Below are positions 11,530-23,004 of a stretch of DNA of 64,000 bases, piece by piece. Location: assembly GCA_963576475.1 (NCBI GenBank), contig OY754977.1:31307672-31371671 (forward strand). The letters run 5' to 3'. The translations under genes were made by a program, and so were the position numbers. Within the stretch, counting starts at the first letter, position 1; each line of letters starts with the position of its first letter. The DNA comes from Molanna angustata (taxonomy: Eukaryota; Arthropoda; Insecta; Trichoptera; Molannidae). The notes beneath the pieces were generated by a model that was not told where the DNA came from, made no database searches, and saw only the letters and a list, made by a program, of their open reading frames with translations.

Positions 11530-11930
11530 ATAGTTAAAAAAGATTTTGACAAGATTAAAAAGAACACTGAGGATCACTATAAATAACAAGGAATAGGAAA
11601 ATAGTTGAATTTGAGCCGGGAGAAAAAGTATTAATGAAAAATACAATTAAAGACATTTGGGAAGATGCAGTCATAGTTAAAAAACATCAGTCCCCTAGAT
11701 CTTATATAGTTAAACATAATAATGGATGTCTTTTTAGAAGAAACCATTTTTTATTAAGAAAAAAGGTGGATAGGGAAGGTAGTAAAGATACTATTAATGT
11801 CAATATAAACGATAATAATAATGATACAAAGTATGTTTCATTTCCAACTATCAACAATGATGAAAATCATGAAATTGTCAAAACCTCTAGATATGGGAGA
11901 GTTATTAAGAAACCAAATAGATTTATGTGA
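11530..11930 (+). pseudogene. LTR retrotransposon pol 3' end (integrase C-terminal region)
   Basis: The open frame reads FEPGEKVLMKN, then WEDAVIVKKHQSPRSYIV, GCLFRRNHFLL and finally TSRYGRVIKKPNRF before the stop. W-A-V/I, PRSY and RRN are landmarks of the integrase C-terminal domain in Ty3/gypsy-type elements. The start is not real: the frame is open upstream of the first Met, and stops occur before about 11590. The rest of gag-pol is absent. It lies just upstream of a purine tract (AAAGGAAGGGG, 12086-12096) and the second LTR. It is an old, incomplete copy. Confidence 0.7.
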
Positions 11931-12096
11931 TTAGTGCAATAGGAATAAGATTGTTTAAAAATGTTAGTTTATAAGACTTTACTTTAAATATAATATAATA
12001 AAATTGGATATATAAATGTAAGTTAATATTAATAATACTTGTTTATAAAAATGCTAGGACATAAGAATCATATTTGGAAGAGACTAAAGGAAGGGG

Positions 12097-12253
12097 TGTT
12101 GTGTAATCTATGGAAAATTATTATTGTTGGATTCGATGTGTTAAAATATTTAAATGTGGAACATTTATCATTGTTTTATTTCTATAATTTTTATAATGTT
12201 TTTTGCTGCTATGGTTTTAAAATAATAAAAGATGAAGGTTACTTTTTCAACCT
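12097..12253 (+). mobile_element. LTR copy 2, 157 bp, behind a polypurine tract
   Basis: Starts TGTTGTGTAATC immediately after the purine run AAAGGAAGGGG (12086-12096), the expected plus-strand primer site of a retrotransposon. It differs from copy 1 at only a few positions. Confidence 0.75.
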
Positions 12254-12507
12254 AAAATGACTGTCACACAATGTGTTTTAATTTATTATAATATTTAAAT
12301 CACATATAATATATTATTGAATCATTAAAGATTTTTAAACGTTAATAATCAGGAATCAGTAGGGTTGATAGGTAGTATAACTACCTTCTCAGAACCTAAT
12401 CCTTTGGTAGGTATGTTAATTATCTGGATGCGTGAATTATTCCCAATTTAAAGGTTGATCGGTGCGTTCAACTTTTTAGTAACAACTTGAAATTCTTTTG
12501 TTTCCAG

Positions 12508-12617
12508 TGGATTCTGAGAATATTCTTCCACGGACAATGTCACCAGAGGTGCAAGCTGCACTGCGCGGTGTAAGGTTCATAGCTCAACATATCAAAGACG
12601 CTGATAAGGATAACGAG
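12508..12617 (+). CDS. Nicotinic acetylcholine receptor subunit, exon C (MA helix)
   Basis: Acceptor TTTCCAG is at 12501-12507 and donor GTAAGG at 12618. Two bases finish the Val codon begun in exon B, followed by 36 codons ending in phase 0. The end reads GVRFIAQHIKDADKDNE, the amphipathic MA helix that precedes M4 throughout this family and lines the cytoplasmic exits of the channel. The upstream part (DSENILPRTMSPEVQAAL) is the end of the variable loop. Exon D continues directly with VVEDWKFV, confirming the join across a 33.9-kb intron. Codon use is mixed and less AT-biased than the flanking intron. Too short to be found by simple ORF length criteria. Confidence 0.95.
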
Positions 12618-13155
12618 GTAAGGAATTACAATGATTTATCAACATTCGAATGATTATTTTGTCATATACCTACAATAAACTTATTTTATTCGACCTGTTT
12701 CAATGTACGAATAAGAATTCTACTACTAATTTTATGCAAGTGAGACTGGGTTCACGTTTTTATGCAGTATAAATCCTACCGAATAAACTTGTCCTGTCAA
12801 ACAAATCGTATAAACTTTTAAAGTATTCGGTTTGCAGTGGCACATAGTATTATACCATGTCTTTCACACGGTGCGATGCCAAAAGTTTTTTATCGAATAG
12901 CAACCGAACAAGCGCTTTTCATCGTTTCTCAGATTGTCATACAGTTTTTCAAAAGATTTTTTAAATACTACTTAATTAATTCATGATAATATGTAGAATG
13001 CATGTTGATTTGTTTTTGAATCTCACCACGGTGTAGAACCACGATTATACATATTATGATGTCGGTACCTATTAGATTGCTGGCTGTAAACTACGATGTA
13101 AAGAGGTTATCCAAAGGTTACCAGAGATACTTAACTTCTACAGTCTTATCACGTA

Positions 13156-13335
13156 GCCCCCAAGTCAAATTGAAAACGCTGTTCGTTTTCGCCAAGCGCT
13201 AATTTTTTTTGTATGGGATTTGACGTTTGTTGTTTGTTATTGTAGAAAAAATTTCTACAACAAACGTCAAATCCCATACAAAAAAAAATTAGCGCTTGGC
13301 GAAAACGAACAGCGTTTTCAATTTGACTTGGGGGC
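13156..13335. mobile_element. Near-perfect palindromic MITE, 180 bp
   Basis: GCCCCCAAGTCAAATTGAAA (13156) returns as its reverse complement ending at 13335. Arms of about 80 bp match almost base for base around a short centre at 13238-13258. The RNA would fold into a long hairpin. High arm identity suggests recent insertion. No clear target duplication. Confidence 0.85.
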
Positions 13336-13499
13336 ATGGTCTTTCCTTGCAGTCTACAAGATCATGGAAAGAGAGTACTTACTGCAGCGTGTTGAATGTG
13401 AAATGTGGAACATAGACTAGCATCGCGCCTTGCATTCTGCAATGGGTATATCACACATCCATAATATAATAGAAATGAGATTACAGGCAGGGTCGTCTC

Positions 13500-13890
13500 A
13501 ATAAAAGTAACGGTAATAGTAAGTATAGTCATATCAGTATTAACGGGACACTGGGTTATAGGAAAGCATGCCAGAAGGCTAGGGCTGGAGGCATACGATT
13601 ACTGCAGAGCATGCCAAGACGAGGAGGAGGAGGAGACGGTGGTCCACTTCCTCTGTCACTGTCCTGCTCTCTCTAGAATTAGGAGAAGCTCCTTGGGAAG
13701 TTTCTTCTATGATGATTTAATTGACATAGCGTCGGCCGACATTGCAGACATTATGACATTCATTTGCCGCTCAGGCTGGTTCAAGGGGGATGAGTGAGTG
13801 GGAGGACAGCCCCAATGTGGTATCACAAAGGGCCAATCGGCCTAAGTGTGTTCTCCTCAAGAACTGCCACCCGCAAAAAAAAAAAAAAAA
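13500..13890 (+). pseudogene. LINE ORF2 C-terminal fragment with zinc knuckle and poly-A
   Basis: A frame open from about 13500 to the stop at 13795-13797 reads VLTGHWVIGKHARRLGL, then YDYCRACQDEEEEETVVHF, LCHCPALSRIRR and LGSFFYDDLID. TGHW and the C-x2-C ... H-x4-C pattern are the RNase H end and C-terminal zinc finger of LINEs in the Jockey/R1/I groups. It has no start codon, because the element is 5'-truncated. A 3' UTR of about 80 bp ends in a run of A (13875-13890), the expected LINE tail. Confidence 0.8.
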
Positions 13891-14027
13891 GTATAGTTAA
13901 AATACTTTCATTTCATGAAATTGTTCAAAAATGCGTTGTTTGGCGGTATTATATTTCCATGAAACAACCAAAAGTATTGAACAATTTCATTAAATCAAAG
14001 TATTTTAAGTATACTATTACGTTGTTC
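13891..14027. mobile_element. Small inverted-repeat element
   Basis: GTATAGTTAAAATACTTTCA ... TGAAATTGTTCAA (13891-13930) is mirrored by TTGAACAATTTCATTAAATC ... TAAGTATACTATTA (13976-14022). It sits directly after the poly-A of the LINE fragment. Likely a foldback MITE. Confidence 0.6.
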
Positions 14028-14221
14028 GAGAAACACAGCCTTAGGCTGTGTTGCAAAAATAGAGTAGTAAGGCGCTCTGTTCTGTCTAGGTGATGGTATG
14101 TATGTACCTATGTATATATTTGTTTTAAATCTTAAATTAAACAGAATTGTGAGATACATGGTTGATACTTTAGTTTGGTTATGTTTTTATTGCGTATATA
14201 TGACATACTTCTGTCTCTTTC

Positions 14222-14500
14222 CCCTTAGCGCTTTTGTCCCGTTTCTATCGGGGTACGCTTTGACCATGCATGATCCTGGAATTGGCGAGTCTGGTTATTA
14301 CATTGTAGCGACTGCCATATGACCTTCGTAACCCTTAGTTAGGGGAACCAGACAAATTGGATCATGGCTACACATAGCTAGTGATATAAATATGCACATA
14401 GATATTTTTTGAAAATCCAGAGGTGCGTGCCCCGCCCGGATTCGAACCGTCGACCTCATGCATGCGAGGCGACGACCTTACCGCTGGGCTATCACCGCTT
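14222..14500 (-). mobile_element. tRNA-derived SINE (family C)
   Basis: The minus-strand head reads GCGGTGATAGCCCAGCGG (box A TAGCCCAGCGG) and, further on, GGTTCGAATCC (box B) at about 14440-14450, in a roughly 70-bp tRNA-like fold. A GTACCCCGATAG-rich body follows to about 14222. It is a single copy in the window, so its right end is uncertain. A tRNA gene is unlikely because the acceptor stem pairs poorly. Confidence 0.7.
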
Positions 14501-14597
14501 TTGTATATATGACACATACTATGAAAATATTTGTTAAAACTATACAAGTTCAATCAACCACATGTCATAATGAAATCTATCTGTAACGTGAATAAAC

Positions 14598-14677
14598 TTT
14601 GAACCGATTAGTTTTATAGACATCTGTTGAATTCATCTTTGAACCGATTAGTTTTATAGACATCTGTTGAATTCTTT
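14598..14677. repeat. Exact 40-bp tandem duplication
   Basis: CTTTGAACCGATTAGTTTTA plus TAGACATCTGTTGAATTCAT occurs twice head to tail, at 14598 and 14638. Confidence 0.9.
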
Positions 14678-14981
14678 TTATGACTTCGTCAACGAAGATA
14701 TTTAAAAATTGCTCCCAAGCGTTGAAAAATTCAACAATTTGAATTTCAGTGTAATAATATTTTGGATTTTAATATCACATGAGCGTAGAATATTGTAGCA
14801 CTTTGTTTGAATAATTTGAAAGTGGCGTGACGTAGGTATTAGTGAAAGATTTCAATTTATATTTCTTGTCTTTATACTTTTGTTGTATATGATATACAAG
14901 TATTCGTTTTATTTGCTTCCCCCACACACCAGGCTCTATCCACCCAAAAAATACAATATTCAGAAATGATGTTTTATTTAA

Positions 14982-15440
14982 TAAAAAATTCCGCGTAGTT
15001 GGATAATTCCAGTTTTCTATTGTTTATTTCGATAAACAAATCCAAAAATTCCGCGCAGCTGGATAATTCCTCTTTTCAATTATTTATTTCGATAAACAAA
15101 AACCGAAAATTCCGCGCAGCTGGATAGTTCCTGTTTTCAATAATTTATTACGATAAACAAAAACCGAAAAATCCGCGCAGCTGGATAATTCCTCTTTTCA
15201 ATTATTTATTTCGATTAACAAAAACCGAAAATTGGATAGTTCCTGTTTATAATTATTTAGTTCGATAAATGAAAAACGAAAATTCCGCGCAGCTGGATAA
15301 TTCCTGTTTTCAATTATTTAGTTCTATAAATGAAAAACAAAAATTCCGCGCAGCTGGATAATTCCTGTTTTCAATTATTTGGTTCGATACCTAAATGAAA
15401 ATTCCGCGCACCTAGAAAATTTAATTCTTCTATTTATTCG
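14982..15440. repeat. About 60-bp minisatellite, 8 units
   Basis: Each unit begins AAAATTCCGCGCAGCTGGAT, followed by AATTCCTGTTTTCAATTATT and TATTTCGATAAACAAAAACC. Units are mostly 60-61 bp. The unit at 15225 lacks CCGCGCAGC and the last ones are decayed. A diverged relative with the same right flank (TTGCAATRCGTGYGAAT) lies at 22.05-22.27 kb, so the array sits inside a dispersed element. Confidence 0.9.
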
Positions 15441-15961
15441 TTAAATTATTTTTTTTTGTTTATTGCAATGCGTGTGAATATGGCCAAGTTAGAAGTATAT
15501 TACACTCATTACTGGACACTCGAGTGGTGAACTTCAATACTGAACAATGTGATATGTTATTTTGTCTATTGTAGGTAAATGAGGTCACACTGATATCAGA
15601 ATAATTTCCTTGACGTAATATTATTTCGGCTATAAAAATAAATAAACACATAAACATAATATATCTGTTTATCTGAAAATATAACGTATATTTTATTTGG
15701 CAATTTATCACGGGATAAAACTGTATTGGGTGTGATAGCGTCTGACTTCACATTATCATACAAATAGCCTTGGTTCTTTTTCAACCTCTTTGATCTTTCT
15801 TTCAAACTGCCCAATTTATAATATGAATTAAAGTTATTTTTAAAAACCGGCTCCAAAAATAGCTGCAGTAAAATCATAAAAAATATGATCATGTTTTCAG
15901 TTACCGTAATCTTCTTTGCTGGCCTAAGATAAATCAACGTCGTAACATTAATTTGCTTTCA

Positions 15962-16985
15962 CTACTGTACTTATCCAACTGTCGATTTGTTCAGGAGAAC
16001 TTTGTTCTCTTAACATATCGACAATGTTTCAAGCCAGAATACGCGAGAATTGTATGAAGAGGTCTACTTTTTTCACGGCATTTCCAACTTTGAGATCAAA
16101 AAACACCAACTTAGAGGCTTCGCAGCATATATGTTCCATACACGGATTTACTCAGAATTCGGAGTAGAACATTTCGTGTGTCTGTGTGTCTGTGTGTGTG
16201 TGTCTGTGTGTGTCCCCCCCCCCCTTATAACTTTTGATCCGCTCAATTTACAGAGCCCAAAATTTCAGAATATATAAACAGTTATAGGCCTACAAAACTT
16301 TTATACTCAGAATTTTGAATTTTTGTTTCAGTCAGGGGTTATCAACTTTTGAATTTTTACTTTATTTTTCCATATATCTCAGAAACCATAAAAGCTAGAA
16401 CGCTGAAAATTGGTATAAACACAGAAAAATACAAAATCTCAAATAAATTTTTTCAAAAAAATTCCAGGGTTTCTCAAACGTTTTTTATTAAGAAAAATAT
16501 TTTTTTTATGATAAATTTATGAGTTTAACTGCCTATATTTCCAAATATTTTAAAAATATCGAAAAAAGCCGAAACACCCCAACTAGATAATTTAATTTTC
16601 TATAAAAAATATAAAGATGTATTAGCACATCTCAAACTTTTTTTAACAATTTTAATAAAAATTGAATTTAGTGACGACATTTCTTCATACAATTTGTATG
16701 GCAATCGCCTACACACAATATCTAAGAAAACTTAATTATTTGATACTAATCTCCAAACATACATACATACCATCATGCTGTTTTCATATTCTGCGTAGGA
16801 TCAAAGGACTGACCTCCATACTATCCTATCTTGACATACATACATAGGTACAAGTGTTGTATAGAAAATCAAATATCTTAAAATATTAAATAATTTGTGT
16901 TTATGGGATTATAGTTTGGTACTTATTCTTCAACTATACATACTATCGCTATCGACAGTTGGATCTCATGTGTTACATGCAACTA
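15962..16985 (-). mobile_element. Dispersed repeat with inverted ends (CCAACTGTCGAT)
   Basis: The left end TTATCCAACTGTCGATTTG and the right end CGACAGTTGGATCTCATG are inverted. The portion 16590-16985 matches 9716-10140 in reverse. It contains a TG/CTGTG microsatellite (16176-16224), a poly-C run and a TAACTTTTGATCCGCTCAAT block that recurs near 18.75 and 40.87 kb. An RTE-type tail lies inside (16755-16850, minus). Probably a composite of several elements. Confidence 0.55.
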
Positions 16986-17164
16986 GTAATATAATTAATA
17001 ACACTAATTCACGATAATATCTTAAGAAAAATGTAATTTAATTGTCAAATCATGGCCTGCCTCTTCGATTTGCTGATCGTACCACACTAGCTTTTCCCAT
17101 TTAGTCTACTGGAATTTCTTAGTTCCTCTCTTGAACTAAAATCATGATGTTACGACGATTGGAA

Positions 17165-17765
17165 GGGACTGCTGCCAACGTACATATTTTTCAATTTGAT
17201 ATACCAATATTATTTCTTATCAAATCGTTTTGAATAAAATAATTTAGGTAGTTTGGGTATTAATGAAGAAAAATATATCTTTACTTTTTGATAATGATCT
17301 GTATAAATTCTTGTAGAAAAATAATGGCATACCCCGATTTTCAACGTTTATCTTATATTTTTAATAAAATATAAGGCGTAGTTCAACATATTTTTTTTTT
17401 ATTAAAGAAGACAAAAATATCTAGAAAAATATGATGTAACGTTGCATTAATGCTTCAGGTTTAGTAAATAAACCTAAAAACAATTATTTTACATTCAGCG
17501 CCATTGCGAAATAAAAGTTTTTTTTGGTTTATTAACTTATACTGATGCATTAATGAAACGTTACATCGTATTTTTTCCAGATATTTTGATTATCTTTAAA
17601 TTATAAAAAAAAATAATGCTCTATACATTATAGTTTTTTAGAAATCTAAGATAAATATCAAAGAATATATACAGAACATAAATAAAAAGTTAAGGTATAT
17701 TTTTGTTTATTAATATCAAAACTAACTAGGTTTTTTTTTCAAAATGATTCGTTTTGTAGTAATGT
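17165..17765 (+). mobile_element. Diverged copy of the TTAA/TIR family
   Basis: Begins GGGACTGCTGCCAACGTAC and follows the 2114-3478 element through AATGAAGAAAAATAT, TTCTTGTAGAAAAATAATGG and CATTAATGC. The internal part folds back on itself. The right terminal repeat and TTAA are lost. Confidence 0.7.
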
Positions 17766-17867
17766 TAGTTATAAAATTCACGGATAAATGTCGTAAAAGC
17801 AACCATTTGCATGGATTTCTTCATAAATTTTACGTATTTTTTTCTATTTAAAAATAAATATGTTTCC

Positions 17868-18330
17868 CGTAGTCTGTATCTATCTATTGACAAAAAATCA
17901 ATGAAATTGGCGACTTAGGCCACATGTAAATAATCACCTAAATAATACACGGGTTAGTTTCACCATTTATAATTCAAGAACGGATGGACCAATTGGAATG
18001 ATCTCTTATTTGTTGGATTCGTCTCCGCCCCGAATAGGAGAATACCTTTAAAATATCGGAAAAGTAAACGGACAAAAAATATATATCCGAAAAATTCATA
18101 TAAAAAAGTATACAGAATTTAATCTAAATAAATAAAACAAAGTTGAAACAGTTACTATTATTCCTACATCATAACTATTGAACTGAATATTTTTTTGTAC
18201 CTATTCATTTTATTACTGTACTGTTTAATTGCTTTATTTAACTGTAAGTAAAAGCCTAAACTAAGTTTAGCTAAAATTTAACACGACATTCATCGTCTTT
18301 AGGCGATACGAAGTTCGCCGGGTCAGCTAG
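17868..18330 (+). mobile_element. Non-autonomous Helitron, 3' end
   Basis: Ends GGTCAGCTAG at 18330 followed by T, preceded by the hairpin GGCGA (18302-18306) / TCGCC (18315-18319). Helitrons are known to end in CTRR just after a short hairpin and to insert between A and T, and this terminal sequence is typical of arthropod copies. The 5' TC end is not identified, so the start given is approximate. No Rep/helicase coding is present. Confidence 0.7.
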
Positions 18331-18589
18331 TAGGTAAATGTATAAAACAACTTAAGGTTCGTTGGTTTATTACGAAAAAAAATAACAACACTATTGTAGT
18401 GTATATGTAGGTACTAGCTTGAAAGGAAAACAAATTAAGTCAACATTCTCTGTGAAACGTACAAAGTACTCATAAAATATGAGTGAGTAGGTATATTAAA
18501 AGATGATCCGACCGTGTTATTAACATAGTTATAATATTTTTATTATGTTTCTCTTGACACCAAGCTTGTGTTGTTAATATATAAGCAGT

Positions 18590-18890
18590 TAAACACATGC
18601 ATTAATTCTGGTTTTTGAGAAATATGAAAAAAAACACAGTAAAAAATTTCAATGTTGATAACCTGGGATTGGAATAAAAATAAAAAATACAGAGAAAAAA
18701 AATTTCGTAGGCCAAACTTTTCAATATTTTCTGATATTTTAGGGTCTGTGTGTCAAGCGGCGGATCAAAAGCTATTAGGGACGGACGGACGAACACACAC
18801 ACACACATCAGCACGCACGCATTCACGCACTCACGCACGCACGCACGCTCGCACGCACACACACTCACACACAAACTATCCGAAATGCTA
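18590..18890 (-). repeat. Dispersed repeat with CA/ACGC microsatellite
   Basis: (AC)n and (ACGC)n with TCACGC variants at about 18796-18872, next to the GCGGATCAAAAGCTATTAGG block shared with 16.2 and 40.87 kb. These elements appear to carry the microsatellite with them. Confidence 0.7.
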
Positions 18891-19516
18891 AATTGCAAAT
18901 GAATAAAAATTAAATAACGTATTACTTGAGTACCTACCTACCTAAATTACATATCTTCAAAAATTATATATGCAGTGAGGTTCAGTGAAGTTAGCGACAT
19001 CACCCTGGTTTTACATATTTTTCGTCTTCAGTAACAAGAAAGTTTTCTTCTTTAAACTAGTTTTTAATATATTTATTTGTAAATCTATTTATAAAGTAGG
19101 TACCAAAGTTAACTTTGTTGGATGGCGTCTAGCATATTATGCTGTGTTGTGTTGTGCTATGTTATATTGTACTATAATGTGCTGCCTCTAGATGAGATGG
19201 AAACTTCACTTTCAAGTTTCATTCAAATTTCTCGTAAAACTTTGCTAGACAAACTTTTCGTATTATCCTTTCATAAACTGTCAAATAGCAATAAATGTAA
19301 TAACAAACAGTTACGTAAAGAGGTAGGTACTCAAACAATAACATTTTTTTTATTTATTTATAATTTCCTCATTTATTTATTGATCGCTAGCTTAAATGAC
19401 CCGCCGTTGGCCTAGAATATAAAATTGTGAAGGAATAAGCAATCGTTTTTATAGTATTGTCACACAAAATTTCAGTAAAATGGGAAGTGATTTAGAATTT
19501 GATTAATTTTAAGTAT

Positions 19517-21240
19517 TGTTAATAATTAAAGTTGGTCAGCCCATTCCTTTGTATAAAGTATAAACGAAATTTCTGCAAAATCAGACTATGAAAAGTTGTT
19601 TGTATATTGGTTGAATTTAATTCGTTGTAAAATGATCAAGTGTTGGCCACGACTCGTTCGTTATTATATATTGCCATCACGTGTGAATAAAGTATGTAAA
19701 TTTTCTGCACGCTTGGACTATGAGAAATAATTAAATATGACTTATTGTCAACATTGCAAAGAGTTGAGTATTGGCCACAACCCCCGCTTTTATATATTGT
19801 CATCGAAAGCAATTGTGTATTGAAAAATTAGCTATATTGGATTATGGGAAATGGTTTTTAATTTGATAAAACAAAAGTATTGAAAAGACTTTAGTGTTGG
19901 TTACATTGAATTCGTTTTTATATTCTTTCATTTTTATTTTATTTTATTATTTTTTATTTTTTATATGTAGTATTGGATACAACAGCTATTTAAGTTTTAC
20001 ATTACAAAAGAAAGAACAAAACAATTATGATTTACTTCGCCAATTACTGAATCCATCTATTTACAATTTGAAGTATTATTATATGAGATACTGATTGAAA
20101 GTGGAGAAAAAAAAATCGCCATGTTGAATAGGAATGGAAGGGTATTAAAAGAAAGGAAAGAAAGGAAGGAAAAGGAAGATTTTTTTTATCTTTTTTTTTT
20201 TTACCATGTCTATTGTATATTTACCTACATTACCAAGTGGGTATATTAAATTTACTTACTTTTGTTATTTACCCGATTTCAGGTGACAACCGTCACAATC
20301 AAGTTGCCTGTCCCATGACATGTCTCAAGTTACTTACTTACTTTCCGTGTCCGGAACACCATCATATTGGTTGGTGCTCCGGTGGTGGAAGGATTGGCCG
20401 GCATTCTGCCGTTTCCAGGGACGCCCGATTGCTTTTCCGAAGTTAACCGAAACTCAATCTACGTGGAGGCTCCTTCCGTGTCCCCATATTTCCGTGTCTC
20501 AAGTGAACATATTATTTTTTCTAAAAAATGAGTATTTAAACATGTACATATACGTCTTCCTACGTTTCCTAAATTAAGCATTAATGCTTGTGCTATAGGT
20601 GAACGAAATCAGTCGAGGTAGGATTCGAACTCGCGACCACTGTATTGCTATCCCAGCGCGCTAACCGCTCTACCATCAACCCATCTAAATATTATTTATA
20701 ATATTTCTGCACAATTAGACCGTTAAACTTAAAACTGACACAGATGTCTACATAAAGGAAAAATAAGAATCAGACTATGGAAAATAGTTTGTATATTGAT
20801 GGTGTATTGAAAATTTAGTAATATTGGATGATGGGAAATGGTTTAAAATTTGATTGAACAAAAGTATTGAAGAGAGTCTGATGTTGACCACATATCTACC
20901 ATTCGTATTTATATACATATTTCCTTCAAGTGTGAATATCGTTTATAATAATTCGGAATAATTAGACTGCTAGACTTGAAACTGATTCAAAGGTCTACAT
21001 AAAAGAAAAAGAAGAAGAATTAGACTAAAGGAAATAGTTTGTATATAAACTGACCCAAAGGTCTAAATAAAAGAAGAATTATAATAGGCTATAGGAAATA
21101 GTTTGAATAAAAATTTACCCAAGATCAATTATACAAGAAAGAGAAGATGAATTAGAATTTAGTAAATTATTTGTATAAAAACTGACCCTAAAGTCTACAT
21201 AAAAGAAGATGAAGAATAGGGAATAGTTTGTATATTGAAC
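19517..21240. repeat. Old, decayed tandem array, period about 125 bp
   Basis: Units recur with GTGTTGGCCAC or similar at 19641, 19769, 19894 and 20880, each followed by a TATATATTG-TCATC stretch, then GGACTATGGGAAATRGTTT and AAAAGTATTGAA. Short units (ACTGACCCAAAGGTCTA, AGAAGAATTA) repeat at 20980-21200. One more copy of the GTGTTGGCCACAACCCAC block lies at 43274. A family A SINE is inserted at 20508-20690. Confidence 0.6.
20508..20690 (-). mobile_element. tRNA-derived SINE (family A)
   Basis: The minus-strand head GGTTGATGGTAGAGCGGTTA with box B GAGTTCGAATCC (about 20622-20634) is followed by a body (CACCTATAGCACAAGC, AAACGTAGGAAGACGTATAT) that is repeated at 59088-59262. The shared non-tRNA body marks it as a SINE and not a tRNA gene. 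Confidence 0.8.
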
Positions 21241-21855
21241 TTAACCTATACCTAATGATTTGATAATTTTCTGATAGGAAATCAGTATTTTGATGGTTTG
21301 GTATATTTTTCGAATTTGATGATTGGTTTTTTCATAGCCATAAAAACGAAAATAAACATTTTATTCTCAGAAATCTATGACATTTAATGCAATTTTATTA
21401 TGGCTATATAATTAATTTACAGACTTTTACAATACGTTTCCCAAAAAATGCTAAAATGTTTTGTGTATCATTTTATTATTTCGTAATCTCATTTATTTTA
21501 ATGGTTTTATACTCTCAAGAATATTTTCATTCGGAAGGAAAATCAAATACTATATGGAAACCAACGAAATGGCGGCATTGTATGTACAAAACGCTTACTT
21601 TAAATATAGGTTAAACATTATTATTATACTAAACAATCACCACGTTTTTCAATAAACGCTACCTACGTTCTACTTGAAAAAACATTTTATTTGTATAAAT
21701 ACGTTATTCTTTCTTCTACGTCTGCAGGTATTTGTGTACAAAAAGAAATTTTTTTTGACAGATTTGATTTGAATAATAAAAAAAAAGAAATCACAAAAAC
21801 TTCGCCGGTTCTCACGCGCGAACGTAAATATGTATGTAAATGAAAATTTTTGAAA

Positions 21856-22052
21856 CGAATCATTTTGAAAAAAAAAACCTATTTAGTTTGGATATTAATA
21901 AAGAAAAATATACCTTAACTTTTTAACCATGTTCTGCATATTTATATTCTTGTAGGAAAATAATAAGCATACCCCGATTATTTACATTTATCTGAAATTT
22001 CTAAAAAACTATTAGGTATAGAGCAATATATTTTTTTATAAATCAGTATTTA
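21856..22052 (+). mobile_element. Fragment of the TTAA/TIR family
   Basis: GAATCATTTTGAAAAAAAAA, GATATTAATAAAGAAAAATA and TTCTTGTAGGAAAATAATAA follow the left arm of the 2.1-kb element. Neither terminus is preserved. Confidence 0.6.
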
Positions 22053-22275
22053 GTTTTCATTAAGTTTTTCAATAAACAAAACCAAAAAATTGCCGTGCAG
22101 CGAGAAAAATTCAGTTATTTTTTGTTTATTTTATTTTAAATCAAATCGAACACTTTCCGCCCAGAAAGATAATCTCTATTTCGTTTTATTTATTTCGTAA
22201 TATATTCTCTTTTTTCGATTGCAATACGTGCGAATGAAATGACCAAAATCAAAGGTTTTTTTAGAATATTTTTTT
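22053..22275. repeat. Diverged relative of the 15-kb minisatellite element
   Basis: TTGCCGTGCAGCGAGAAAAA, TTTCCGCCCAGAAAGATAAT and TTGCAATACGTGCGAATG mirror the units and right flank at 14982-15490, with heavy decay. Only about two units remain. Confidence 0.5.
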
Positions 22276-22390
22276 TTTTAACTTTTTCTATATTGCACGT
22301 GGGTCGCAGTTTGCTCAGGGCTGATATAGGATATAATTATTAGTGTTTCAATATATACCTAGTAGGTATTAACTATGTTTCTTCCTAATA

Positions 22391-22808
22391 GGCGTGATGA
22401 CAGTAAGAAAAAATCATTGAAATTATGATTTTATTAGATAAAATATGTTATAAAGATTTGAAAAAATATATTTATTTTCATTTTAAAAGAGCGAATAATA
22501 TTAATATTATTAAAATAAAAATACAAAATATGTTTGTCCGCCATTTTATGTGAAACACCAATCAGAGCGCATGACGTCACCATATTGTCACTGTCAATAG
22601 GCGTGATGACAGTAAGAAAAAATCATTGAAATTATGATTTTATTAGATAAAATATGTTATAAAGATTTGAAAAAATATATTTATTTTCATTTTAAAAGAG
22701 CGAATAATATTAATATTATTAAAATAAAAATACAAAATATGTTTGTCCGCCATTTTATGTGAAACACCAATCAGAGCGCATGACGTCACCATATTGTCAC
22801 TGTCAATT
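22391..22808. repeat. Perfect 209-bp tandem duplication
   Basis: GGCGTGATGACAGTAAGAAA ... CATATTGTCACTGTCAAT occurs at 22391-22599 and again at 22600-22808 with no difference seen by eye. A diverged third copy starts at 23259. The unit ends with AATCAGAGCGCATGACGTCA, a CRE-like TGACGTCA. Either a recent duplication or an assembly artefact. Confidence 0.9.
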
Positions 22809-22952
22809 GTGTTTGTTACTGTCAACTGTTGTGTTGTTCGAAATGGCTATTTTTTTCATAACAAGCTATATGGAATATGCTGCTTATTTTTAACATGCTA
22901 TTTTTATTTATTGATTTATTTGGTTTATTTGGGACAATAAACCAAATAATAT

Positions 22953-23004
22953 CGCTATCCGCTCTATTGAATCGTTGACGCTATCCGCTCTATTGAATCG
23001 TTGA
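22953..23004. repeat. Exact 26-bp tandem duplication
   Basis: GCTATCCGCTCTATTGAATC plus GTTGAC occurs twice, at 22953 and 22979. Confidence 0.85.

Larger units (their letters stand above)
4873..12507 (+). other. Intron B-C, 7.6 kb
   Basis: Runs from GTCAGT to TTTCCAG. It contains the 5.4-kb minisatellite, the nested LINE/TIR stack at 6.0-7.5 kb, two LTR copies with an integrase tail, and a duplicated segment at 9.5-10.5 kb. The stretches 4873-5362, 7793-8400, 8558-9539 and 10665-11520 show nothing I recognise beyond AT-rich sequence, CT repeats near 9243 and short poly-A or poly-T. Confidence 0.85.

Noticed and set aside
18652..18898. THTHTH / CVCVC-type small proteins
   Set aside because: Translation of the CA/ACGC microsatellite.
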